From Methanogenium sp. S4BF (GTDB taxonomy: Archaea; Halobacteriota; Methanomicrobia; Methanomicrobiales; Methanomicrobiaceae): a DNA stretch of 64,000 nucleotides. Each line of letters begins with the position of its first letter. The first letter of the stretch is position 1. The stretch is taken from assembly GCF_029633965.1 (NCBI RefSeq), contig NZ_CP091277.1:1175940-1239939 (forward strand), written 5' to 3'. Below the pieces are notes generated by a model. The model did no database searches. It was given only the letters and a program-made list of their open reading frames with translations, and was not told the origin of the DNA. Position numbers and translations under genes: made by a program. Positions 24,141 to 32,140 of the stretch are shown here, piece after piece.

Positions 24141-26501
24141 TTATTCGTGGACCCGGTTTTCGTCATTGAACCGGAATTCATACTTTGGAACCACAATTTC
24201 AAACCGTGCTCCTTTGCCTTCGGTACCGGTTTCAGAGATTGAAATGCCGGTGATATCAAGAATTTCCCGGGTTAAAAACAGCCCGAAACCTGTGTTTAAA
24301 CCAACACCACGTTCGAATATCTTCTCTTTCATATCATCTGCTATACCGATGCCATTGTCTTCAACGGTCAAAACCCCGTTCCCGTCTGTTTCATGGAAAG
24401 AAACATGAATGTCAGTCACATTACCACCATGCCTCACGGCGTTTTGAATAAGATTGTAAAAGACCTTTTCAAGCATATCGTCGGCAATAATTTCCAGTGG
24501 CCCGGTCTCAATCCTGACCTTTGCCCCGATAGCGGACACATTTGATGCTGCCAAACGAACCAAATCTTCAACAGACTGCCAGGTCGGGCTGTGTACTCCA
24601 AGCTCCTGATATTCACGGGTAAAGGCAACCTGACGCTCAATTAATTCTGTAGCCCTCACAATCTCTCTGAGATACTCCTCAGCTATTTCGTTGTCAATTT
24701 CCTCTTCCAGCATCTCTCCGTACCCAAGGAGAACACAGATCTGGTTGCCGATATCATGCCGGGTGATGGAGGACAGGAGGTGAAGTTTTTTGTTCAGGGT
24801 CTTCAGCGCATTTTCTGCATTTTTCCGTTCGGTGACATCTCTCGCAAAACCGCACTCATAATCCTGACCTCCAAAATTCAGAAAAACGATATTCAGTTCA
24901 ATAGTGACGCTGGATCCATCCTTTTTTACAACTGTGGCCTCAAAAGTCAGGGAACCCTTCTTTTTTGCAATCTCCCAGAACTCCTTAAAGCGTTCGTACG
25001 GGTAATCCGGAGCAAAATCCGAAATGTGCATGGTGAGCAGTTCTTCCTTTGGATAACCAAACATATCGACAGCACTCTGGTTGACCGAAAAGAATCTGCC
25101 CTCGGTATCCGCCCACAGTATACCATCGGGGGCATGGTCAGCGGTAAACTGGGTAAACTTCAGATTATTCTCTGCTTCCTTCTGTCTGGAAATGTCAATG
25201 AAGGAGATGAGACTCTTTTTTGTGCCGGGAATGACTGAAACCGTCAGGCCAAGATTCCTGATCTCACCATTTTTATGAATCAGTCTGCATGTGAAAATAC
25301 CGGGTGCTGTATCCCTATCCCTTTGCCTGAGATTCTGATATTTCAGGAGATTTTCCCGGTCTGCTTCCAGAACCAACTCAGGCCATACCATCTTACTTTC
25401 ACACTCAGCTCTGGAATAGCCCCATATCTCTTCTGTTTTGGCATTGACCTTTGATACGGTGCCGTCCTCTTCAATAATCGCCACTCCCGCCCCGGCATAT
25501 TCAAATGCCGTCCGGTAGATTCCTTCTGCCTGTTTGTAACCAGTCACATCCCGGATGGATTCAACGGCTCCGATAATACTGCCATCATTACCATAGAGGG
25601 GGGAGGCGCTAAACCACAGGTATGCCCCCTCACCGCTGCGCAGATGGGGAATGAATCTCTCACCACAGAATGTGCCCCCGTTTTCACCGTTCACTCCAGT
25701 ATAGGAAACGTCAGTCTGCAAACCTCTGTTGAGAGCAAGATCTATCAGGATCGGACAGCGTTTGCCGTAAAACGGGAGGGCATATTCATAGTTTCCCTTC
25801 CCCAGCATTTCAGATGCAGAAATGCCCGTCATCTGCTCTATTGCACGGTTCCATGCAATCACCCTGCCTTCTGTATCTATTGCAAACGTCGCTTCAGGCA
25901 GGTAATCGATGACAGCCGACATCCGCTCTTCACGCTCAGGATGGCGCATTTCGGCACGGTGCTTTTCGGCCCGGTTTTTTTCGACCAGCCGCCTGACACA
26001 GTTCTGAAGTTCAGCAAACCGGACATTTGGCTCCCCGCCTTTCTGAAGGTAGTAATCAGCACCGGCATTCAGCGCCTCAATCACAACATTTTCCCCGCCT
26101 CTCCCGGTGAAGAGAATAAAAGGGATGGAATTTCCTTCACCACGGAGTATCTTCAGGAATTCAAGGCCGTCCATCCCCGGCAACTGATAACCAGATACAA
26201 CCGCATCGTATTTCCCGTCCCGAATGGCGGGAAGGGCGTCTTCTGCAGAAGAGATGGTGTGTATGATGAAATCCACGCTTTGTTCCGGACATTGCTTCAT
26301 TCCAGTACGCAATACGGCTTCATCGTCGACACAGAGCAGGGATATTTTATTTTCGGAACGTCTCAGAATATCACAAACCAGATATTGTGACCAATTTATG
26401 CTATTTAGTAAATCATTGCGAAACCATATTAATAATTGTACATTTTTACGTACCAGTGCGGAAAAACAGCAGGTGGATTTCTGCATCGCACCACTATGCA
26501 T
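24141..26501 (-). CDS. Receiver-like - three PAS - histidine kinase, degenerate receiver
   Basis: A 786-residue paralogue of the kinase at 19619-22594. The receiver-like domain (about 55-175) keeps CVDDE, ILFTGRG and YYLQKGG, but the phosphoacceptor Asp is Gly (AVVSGYQLPGMDG; codon GGT at 26190-26192 against GAC in the paralogue), so it cannot be phosphorylated in the normal way. Three PAS domains follow, then H-box SSITRHDIGNQICVLLGYGE, N-box IQNAVRHG, VEDNGIGIADD and LNTGFGLFLTREIL, so the kinase core looks intact. The first 50 residues are unlike the paralogue, and no start codon lies at the homologous position. The true start is doubtful and the original 5' end may be lost. Confidence 0.82.
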   Translation of the reverse strand: MHSGAMQKSTCCFSALVRKNVQLLIWFRNDLLNSINWSQYLVCDILRRSENKISLLCVDDEAVLRTGMKQCPEQSVDFIIHTISSAEDALPAIRDGKYDAVVSGYQLPGMDGLEFLKILRGEGNSIPFILFTGRGGENVVIEALNAGADYYLQKGGEPNVRFAELQNCVRRLVEKNRAEKHRAEMRHPEREERMSAVIDYLPEATFAIDTEGRVIAWNRAIEQMTGISASEMLGKGNYEYALPFYGKRCPILIDLALNRGLQTDVSYTGVNGENGGTFCGERFIPHLRSGEGAYLWFSASPLYGNDGSIIGAVESIRDVTGYKQAEGIYRTAFEYAGAGVAIIEEDGTVSKVNAKTEEIWGYSRAECESKMVWPELVLEADRENLLKYQNLRQRDRDTAPGIFTCRLIHKNGEIRNLGLTVSVIPGTKKSLISFIDISRQKEAENNLKFTQFTADHAPDGILWADTEGRFFSVNQSAVDMFGYPKEELLTMHISDFAPDYPYERFKEFWEIAKKKGSLTFEATVVKKDGSSVTIELNIVFLNFGGQDYECGFARDVTERKNAENALKTLNKKLHLLSSITRHDIGNQICVLLGYGEMLEEEIDNEIAEEYLREIVRATELIERQVAFTREYQELGVHSPTWQSVEDLVRLAASNVSAIGAKVRIETGPLEIIADDMLEKVFYNLIQNAVRHGGNVTDIHVSFHETDGNGVLTVEDNGIGIADDMKEKIFERGVGLNTGFGLFLTREILDITGISISETGTEGKGARFEIVVPKYEFRFNDENRVHE

Positions 26502-26825
26502 TCAATTTAGCCGGGGAGAATAGGGACAATATTCACAGGCATTCTGTCATTTCAGGCGTTTTCAGCCACCTTAGAGAGACCCACCCCATAAGGTTTCCCA
26601 CGGGGATGATGAGCCGCTTTCCGGCACTCATCTGGCCGTTATCGGGACCCGGAATATATTTTTACAAGAGGAATTCAATGAAAATGACGACAGTGTATGC
26701 AAAAATACTATTCGTGTCCGGTTCCGGGATATGTGCACGCACACGGTTGCATGTCAGAAAGCATTCCATAGGTCGACGTCTCCGTCAGGACGTTTCCGTG
26801 TTCATCCGGAATAGACCGTAAAGGA
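26502..26825. other. Gene-poor region downstream of the secreted-protein gene
   Basis: A 324-bp gap. A 47-codon plus-strand frame starting ATG 26678 has a GAGG about 7 bp upstream but an unremarkable basic translation; it is not called. No other structure was recognised. Confidence 0.4.
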
Positions 26826-27695
26826 TCAGTATACTCCCTCACCGGTTGTCAGAAGCCCTTTCACCCAATATGTTCCGCGAGCCTCCCCCGTAAACTCATG
26901 GGCAACTCTCTCCCGGTATGAATTTGACTGCCAGCCGCCTATCCACCACTGGTTTATCCCCTGAAATTCAGAGGAGATGGAAAGGACATTCTCATCATCA
27001 CAGGTGTATGAGAGAATAAACGGCACCTCAACAAGAGCACCGGACGTCCCGCCGCTCAGATAATAGTCTTCATAGACGACCCCTTCGGGACTGCTGACAT
27101 TTTCCAGAATCCGGTAGGGCATGAACAGGGGCTCCGTTCCAAACGGCATCCGGGTATTAATCGTGTGCCCGGCATCATTATCATACATGTGAAGCTCCAT
27201 TGCCACAAGGACCGGCGTCTCTTCTGAATAGTGGTTGGAATAGATGATGGTTGGCCGGGGAAGGTCGGACTCGTTTTGCCCCGGCATAATCGCAATCGGT
27301 TCGATACGGTTTTTGTATATGGGGTCTATCCGGTCAGCCGATAGATTCAGCATTGGGATGCCGTTCACCTGCTCAATTTGAGCGGATATACTGCCGGCAC
27401 GGTCACCATTATCGAAACTGACACGGGACATATTGATAACGGTCTCATTCTGTCCGGAGGCCGGATTATAATAGGAAGGAACAGGAATGAGGAGAACTAC
27501 ATCTTCAATAGGCTCCGATGTGGAGAATTTCAGTTCGTAGATGTAAACCGATTGCGCACTCTCCGATGCGGTGAAACTAAAAAATCCAATCATTATAGCA
27601 GAGAACATGACCAGCACGACAATCAGCACAAGTATCGCGAGATTGACTCTCCCCACATCATCCGGAAGATTCCGCATTATCCGGTTATTTGGCAT
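26826..27695 (-). CDS. Membrane-anchored extracellular hypothetical protein
   Basis: A 289-residue protein with one N-terminal membrane segment (about 18-42, VNLAILVLIVVLVMFSAIMI) after a short charged start. An exported domain of about 245 residues follows, rich in Tyr, Ser and Asn-x-Ser/Thr sequons. The single helix could be a signal anchor or a pilin-like segment, but the usual class III signal-peptide cleavage pattern is not clear. No domain family is recognised. The protein stands alone, about 200 bp from the META-domain lipoprotein gene on the same strand. Confidence 0.65.
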   Translation of the reverse strand: MPNNRIMRNLPDDVGRVNLAILVLIVVLVMFSAIMIGFFSFTASESAQSVYIYELKFSTSEPIEDVVLLIPVPSYYNPASGQNETVINMSRVSFDNGDRAGSISAQIEQVNGIPMLNLSADRIDPIYKNRIEPIAIMPGQNESDLPRPTIIYSNHYSEETPVLVAMELHMYDNDAGHTINTRMPFGTEPLFMPYRILENVSSPEGVVYEDYYLSGGTSGALVEVPFILSYTCDDENVLSISSEFQGINQWWIGGWQSNSYRERVAHEFTGEARGTYWVKGLLTTGEGVY

Positions 27696-27900
27696 AGAAT
27701 CGGGATAATTGTTTTCATACCCTTTTTCAGTGCCGCAGGTTTTCCGGACGGGTTTATTTTTGCCCCGGTTGTTCAGACTGCCGGGACGATGAGCAGGATA
27801 TGAATCGTTTTTTCATTTGTGAGACCGGAGAAACTTCCGATTTCACGCATCTAAGCTAAACAAAAAGAGTGAGGTGAAAGGGGTGTGTATTTTGGTATTC

Positions 27901-28773
27901 CTACTCTGCTGCGGTGAACGTCAGGATGGTCTTCTCTGATGCGTCCTGCACGGTCAGGATATCCCCCTCAATCCCATAGCCTGCCGCTGCTTCCAGAAGG
28001 TTCAGGTAGGTCGTCTCCTGCACCATCGTTCCCTCCGGCTCATCGCAGAACATCTTTGTTGCACCAACCGGTCCGAACGAGAGTGCAGTGCCATCGGTTT
28101 CATAGGATGCAAAGTAGCTGTTGCACCCGGCAGACCCGGATACTCCCCCGTCTTCATCAACAATCAGGCTGATCTCCGTTCCGGCGATGACCGAAGAAAC
28201 CGAGTCATTGCCGGTAGTGTATGAGGTCAGCATCCATGTGGTTCCGGTCAGGGGTTCAGGGGCAGGGGGCTGTGCCTTCTCAAAGACGAGCAGGACGGTT
28301 CCGTCTGCATCTGAGAGTTTCAGTTCATCTCCACCCATACTGAATGATGCAGTTTCACCGAGCAGGTTCAGGAACGTGCTCTCCTGTATCATCAGGGGGC
28401 CTGACCCTGCCATCAGGGTGCTCCCGATGAGTCCGAACGAGAGGGTTTCTCCATCGGTTTCGTAGGATGCGAAGTAGTTGTTAATACCTGCAGAGCCTGC
28501 GATACCGCCATCTTCATCGAATATCAGCGTGACCGGTGAACCCTCGGTGACAGAGACCAGCCCTGCGGTTCCGTTGTCATACGATTTCAGCTGCCATTCG
28601 GTTCCGTTCAGAAGCGGTGCACGGTCTGGTTTGGTATCGGTTCCGTTCAGGGCGTCACCACCCGTATCAGGGGATGCGGAGAGGCACCCTGCACTAAACA
28701 GACAGATTCCCAGCACAAGCACCGTTCCCATCAGGATTGGTATGCCTGTATTACGGTCGGTCTTTGTTGCCAT
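27901..28773 (-). CDS. Lipoprotein with two META (HslJ-like) domains
   Basis: A 290-residue protein with an N-terminal signal ending in a lipobox (LFSAGC, Cys about 30), so it is probably lipid-anchored outside the cell. Two META domains follow, about 55-165 and 175-288. Each has the pattern L-x-GT-x-W-x-L-x-SY, then V(T/S)LI-x-DEDGG-x-(A/S)GSAG, then NYFASYETDG or NSYFASYETDG. META domains occur in HslJ and other envelope proteins, but their biochemical role is unclear. The two copies are close in sequence and derive from internal duplication. Confidence 0.82.
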   Translation of the reverse strand: MATKTDRNTGIPILMGTVLVLGICLFSAGCLSASPDTGGDALNGTDTKPDRAPLLNGTEWQLKSYDNGTAGLVSVTEGSPVTLIFDEDGGIAGSAGINNYFASYETDGETLSFGLIGSTLMAGSGPLMIQESTFLNLLGETASFSMGGDELKLSDADGTVLLVFEKAQPPAPEPLTGTTWMLTSYTTGNDSVSSVIAGTEISLIVDEDGGVSGSAGCNSYFASYETDGTALSFGPVGATKMFCDEPEGTMVQETTYLNLLEAAAGYGIEGDILTVQDASEKTILTFTAAE

Positions 28774-28880
28774 ATACTATCACATTGTCAGACCAACAGC
28801 ATAAACAAACCTTTGACTACGAATAAATTGGAAGTCAAATATCCATCCGATTTTAAAAAAACACCCCAAATGCATTTTTT

Positions 28881-28908
28881 GGATTTGCCAAAATGGACTG
28901 GCAAATCC
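28881..28908. repeat. Perfect 10-bp inverted repeat, 8-base loop
   Basis: GGATTTGCCA (28881-28890) and TGGCAAATCC (28899-28908) pair perfectly. The hairpin lies about 110 bp upstream of the META lipoprotein start. It may be an operator or an RNA hairpin in the leader. On the plus-strand side it is preceded by T6, so as a minus-strand RNA it is followed by A residues, unlike a terminator. Confidence 0.6.
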
Positions 28909-28926
28909 GTTGTCTGCGTTCTTGCC

Positions 28927-28943
28927 GGGAGGGGAGGGGGGGG
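28927..28943 (+). other. G-run cluster with quadruplex potential
   Basis: GGG-A-GGGG-A-GGGGGGGG gives at least four G3 blocks with one-base spacers on the plus strand, in the gap between the META lipoprotein and the second HEAT gene. It meets the simple sequence rule for an intramolecular G-quadruplex. Confidence 0.5.
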
Positions 28944-29035
28944 TGACACCCGCATCACGGACTGCCGCTTTTTCGCCCCTTCCGGAACGAACGGCAGGAA
29001 ACAGCACGTATGCCTCTGTACAAGTACATAGGTCT

Positions 29036-29073
29036 ATTGTAAACCTGTGCGTGAATTGTAAACCTGTGCGTGA
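29036..29073. repeat. Tandem 19-bp repeat, two exact copies
   Basis: ATTGTAAACCTGTGCGTGA is present twice back to back (29036-29054, 29055-29073) in the same 425-bp gene-free gap as the hairpin and G-run cluster. It may be a duplicated protein-binding site or replication slippage. Confidence 0.7.
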
Positions 29074-29199
29074 TCTGCCGGCAGTATGCATCCGGCAGGA
29101 ATCCTCATCACGGAAGGAATACATGAGCATCGACTGAAACGGGACAAATCAAGGCCCGATGAATGGATAAACAGGTCAAAAAGAGAACTAATAATGAAT

Positions 29200-29685
29200 T
29201 CAGGACCCGCTGAAGGCTTCATCCACCCTTCCGCGGAATTCCTCTCCGGAACGTTCATACTCCCGGTTCACCGCTTCAACACCGGCAGGATCATTGATCT
29301 TCAGAAGCGCCGCTGCGGTCAGGATGCGGCAGCATTCCGACTCCTCATTCTGCATGATCCTGACTAATGGTTCAACCGCCTTGGGGCTCCCGATCTCGGC
29401 AAGTGCCCAGATTGCCGGGTTTCTGACGGAGACATCACGGGTGGATGCAACCTCAATAAGTGGTTCAACTGAGAATGTCCCTACCCGTGCCAGTGCCATT
29501 GCCGACCTCCAGCGTACATTCTGGTTCCCGGTTGTGAGCAATTCAACCAGGGGTGCAACGGCAGGCACCCCAATCCTTCCGAGGGCGTCTATTGCCCCAA
29601 GACTCCCGTGTATATCCTCTTTCTGCAACCGATCCATCAGCTGCGTGAGAGTATGCCTGTTTTCTTCCTCTACCTCTTCAGCCAT
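29200..29685 (-). CDS. HEAT-repeat (PBS-lyase-type) protein, paralogue of 7868-8389
   Basis: The protein is 161 residues from ATG 29685 (MAEEVEEENRH). An upstream in-frame ATG at 29727 is rejected because it would sit inside the shared promoter element. About four to five HEAT units are seen (GSLGAIDALGRIG, VRWRSAMALARVG, VRNPAIWALAEIG, CRILTAAALLKIND), closely matching the paralogue. It is probably a scaffold or adaptor for protein binding. The next gene upstream on the strand is the HTH-PAS-GAF regulator. Confidence 0.8.
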   Translation of the reverse strand: MAEEVEEENRHTLTQLMDRLQKEDIHGSLGAIDALGRIGVPAVAPLVELLTTGNQNVRWRSAMALARVGTFSVEPLIEVASTRDVSVRNPAIWALAEIGSPKAVEPLVRIMQNEESECCRILTAAALLKINDPAGVEAVNREYERSGEEFRGRVDEAFSGS

Positions 29686-29711
29686 CTCTGCCACCACTCC
29701 GCTACATGCAG

Positions 29712-29735
29712 CTATACAGCAACACATATAGATAG
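29712..29735 (-). promoter_or_regulatory. Promoter element shared with the other HEAT gene
   Basis: Plus-strand reading is CTATACAGCA, five variable bases, TATAGATAG: 19 of 24 positions equal the element at 8405-8428. It lies 26 bp upstream of the chosen start and contains a TATA-like sequence, so the paralogues are probably co-regulated. Confidence 0.5.
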
Positions 29736-29895
29736 TAATTTACGGAGCAGTAACGCCCGCAGAAAGGCATCCGGATTCTGCTCCGCATACATTCTTATAT
29801 CGGAATATTGCAGGCTGCACTCAGGCACCGTTGATCGCGGCTGGTCCTGCATGGTCCTACAGGATCATCTCCTCCCATTGACACAGACACCTCGC

Positions 29896-31791
29896 CTATT
29901 GGAGCGAATCGCTTCCCTTAAAGGACCCGACCAGCCCAATCACCTGACCATTTGTATCCGTGATGGCAGTGACCGTGACCTGCCCGGTGAATGTGGACTG
30001 GTCTTTCCGTATCCCGGAAAGTGGACCGGACCATTGTTGTCTCTTATCCAGAACAGGAATTCCATTCTTCGCAACCGCACTCCCTTTCAGAAATTCAGAT
30101 GCGTGTTTGCCGGCAACTTCTTCCACGGAATCGTAGCCCCACAGGGACAGAAACGCAGGATTCACATATTTCAGATTCCCGTTTACATCCGCGATGCCAA
30201 CGGCGCATGGCAATGCGTCAAGTACCTGCCCCCTGACTTTCAGCTCTTCTTTTACATCCATCAGCTCACTGATGCCCGAGAGCAGGACGCGGTGCGCCTG
30301 CCGTAATTCGGTAACATCCTCATAGATGATGAACTGGGTATTGTCGCAGAGAGTCACCGGCCGAAACAGGATGGCTCGTGTCTCACCGTTTTTGCACCGC
30401 ACCGGAAAGGTGCGGGGACGTGCCTGGTTTTTCCCGGCCGTATTCAAATCCGACTTCCAGGTTGCAATCGCCCGGGCACGCAACTCTTCATCCGGAAAGG
30501 CCTTTTCGAACCAGTCCCTTCCGGTCGGTATATCGGCTAACGTATACCCAAACAGATCCGTGAAGCTATGGTTGATGTAGGTATAGCACCCCTCAGGGTC
30601 GATAATCGCAGCCGCGAACGGAGATATTTCAACCACTTCCCTGAACCTGTGGTTGCTCCGCCGGAGCCGTTCTTCGGTCATCCGCCTGCTGATGACAATC
30701 GATGCCTGCCGGATGAAGGATTCAAGGACACGGGTATCCGTGAGAGAATTCTCCTTCGACATGAACACACCGACATCTCCTAGGAGCTGTTCATTCCATG
30801 CGAAAAACGCCAGGTACACCTTCCCGATATTCTGCCTGTGCAGAATCTCTTCACAGACAGTCTCCGGAATCTGACGGAAGGTAAAATCATAGAAAGACAA
30901 CCTGTCTTCCCCGGCCTTTGCGGCGAGACGGATCTCACGGATTCCTCTCTTTATTTCATCAGGATTTGCAAGAAGCGGGGATAAGAACACCTCATCGAGG
31001 GGAAAGACCATCCCCACCGGATCACGCCCGATATGTGAGGTGAGTGCATCCCGGAAATCCTGCCCCATCACCGCACGAACAGCAAAATGGCGCCTGATTT
31101 CATCATAGGACTGGACAAATACCCGCCCCTCCGGGATGAATTCGAGGAGCAGTTCGGCAATACGCTGATAGATATCCGTCCTATCCGGAAGGTCCACAAA
31201 CTCCATCGCCGTTTTGGCGAGAAACTCCATGTTTTCCACATACCGTTTTTTTTCGGTAATGTCCTCCAGAACAATGGTGCGGCCCCTTTCGCCGTCCTCG
31301 AACACCGTGGGAATCACCTGCATCTGGTAGAAGAAATCCTCATTATTGTGCGTATGACAGACGTCGGTGATGAACTGTTCCCGCTCCACACCCTCAATGA
31401 ACGCAATCATCTCCGCCGTTGAAAGCATGGGTATCGGAACATCCCGGATATTCTCCCCGATAATTTCGTCTTTCTTAACCCCGGCGAGCCGGAGCAGATG
31501 GTCATTGATCTGCACTACCGTGCCATTACTGTCCAGAACCACGATCAGGTTTTTGGTGAAGCAGAGAAATGCAGACATAGGGACACGCTGTGCAACCGAG
31601 TAGACCTTCGCGTTTCCAACACTACGCATATCGACCTGCCCACCCATCCGCAGCACTTCGAGATGTTTTGAGACAGAATTTCGGGTTATATGGGTCTGTT
31701 TGGCTATCTCTGAGATCGTCATACCTCTCGGCCGGAACCGGAGTGTCTTCAGGATGCGGGCAGCGGAGTCAGACTCCTGCTCCATGATCAA
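29896..31791 (-). CDS. Winged-helix / PAS / GAF / PAS / PAS sensor-regulator
   Basis: A 631-residue soluble protein. Residues about 9-70 are a winged helix with a classic ISEIAKQTHITRNSVSKHLE recognition region. PAS1 is about 75-190, a GAF-like region 195-370, PAS2 375-500 (VVEISPFAAAIIDPEGCYTY) and PAS3 505-625. No kinase core is present, so it is a one-component regulator with several sensory inputs, like the protein at 1119-2750 in principle but not a close copy. Targets are unknown. It is divergent from polX, with about 350 bp between. Confidence 0.8.
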   Translation of the reverse strand: MIMEQESDSAARILKTLRFRPRGMTISEIAKQTHITRNSVSKHLEVLRMGGQVDMRSVGNAKVYSVAQRVPMSAFLCFTKNLIVVLDSNGTVVQINDHLLRLAGVKKDEIIGENIRDVPIPMLSTAEMIAFIEGVEREQFITDVCHTHNNEDFFYQMQVIPTVFEDGERGRTIVLEDITEKKRYVENMEFLAKTAMEFVDLPDRTDIYQRIAELLLEFIPEGRVFVQSYDEIRRHFAVRAVMGQDFRDALTSHIGRDPVGMVFPLDEVFLSPLLANPDEIKRGIREIRLAAKAGEDRLSFYDFTFRQIPETVCEEILHRQNIGKVYLAFFAWNEQLLGDVGVFMSKENSLTDTRVLESFIRQASIVISRRMTEERLRRSNHRFREVVEISPFAAAIIDPEGCYTYINHSFTDLFGYTLADIPTGRDWFEKAFPDEELRARAIATWKSDLNTAGKNQARPRTFPVRCKNGETRAILFRPVTLCDNTQFIIYEDVTELRQAHRVLLSGISELMDVKEELKVRGQVLDALPCAVGIADVNGNLKYVNPAFLSLWGYDSVEEVAGKHASEFLKGSAVAKNGIPVLDKRQQWSGPLSGIRKDQSTFTGQVTVTAITDTNGQVIGLVGSFKGSDSLQ

Positions 31792-32140
31792 GGAGCGTCT
31801 TTGGTCATTCCTGTATTAAAACCGTTGCAATGCAATGCAGATGAACCGGCAGAATACGAATACTGCCCGCCTTATTGCCTGAATCCGGCATCGCCACGCA
31901 GAAACCAATGAACATTCGGTTTCAGGGCCCTCATGCCCCTTTTTTTCGGAATACGGCATTTCATCCTCATACACCCTGCATATGCAGATGTCCCGGCATG
32001 TTGAAGAACAATCCGGCCCCCCTGAGATGCCCTTACTGCGATGCCCTTAATATGTTCATATGCAGTAATGCTGGTATCCTCTCACTATGGAGGATGAAAC
32101 CGGATGCCGGAGAGCCGGTGGAACACGGATGGCAGGAATG
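31792..32140. other. Divergent intergenic region, no gene seen
   Basis: A 349-bp region between the HTH-PAS regulator and polX. The annotated polX start at 32141 leaves an in-frame extension back to 32087 as the only coding alternative. No repeats or RNA genes were recognised. Confidence 0.4.
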
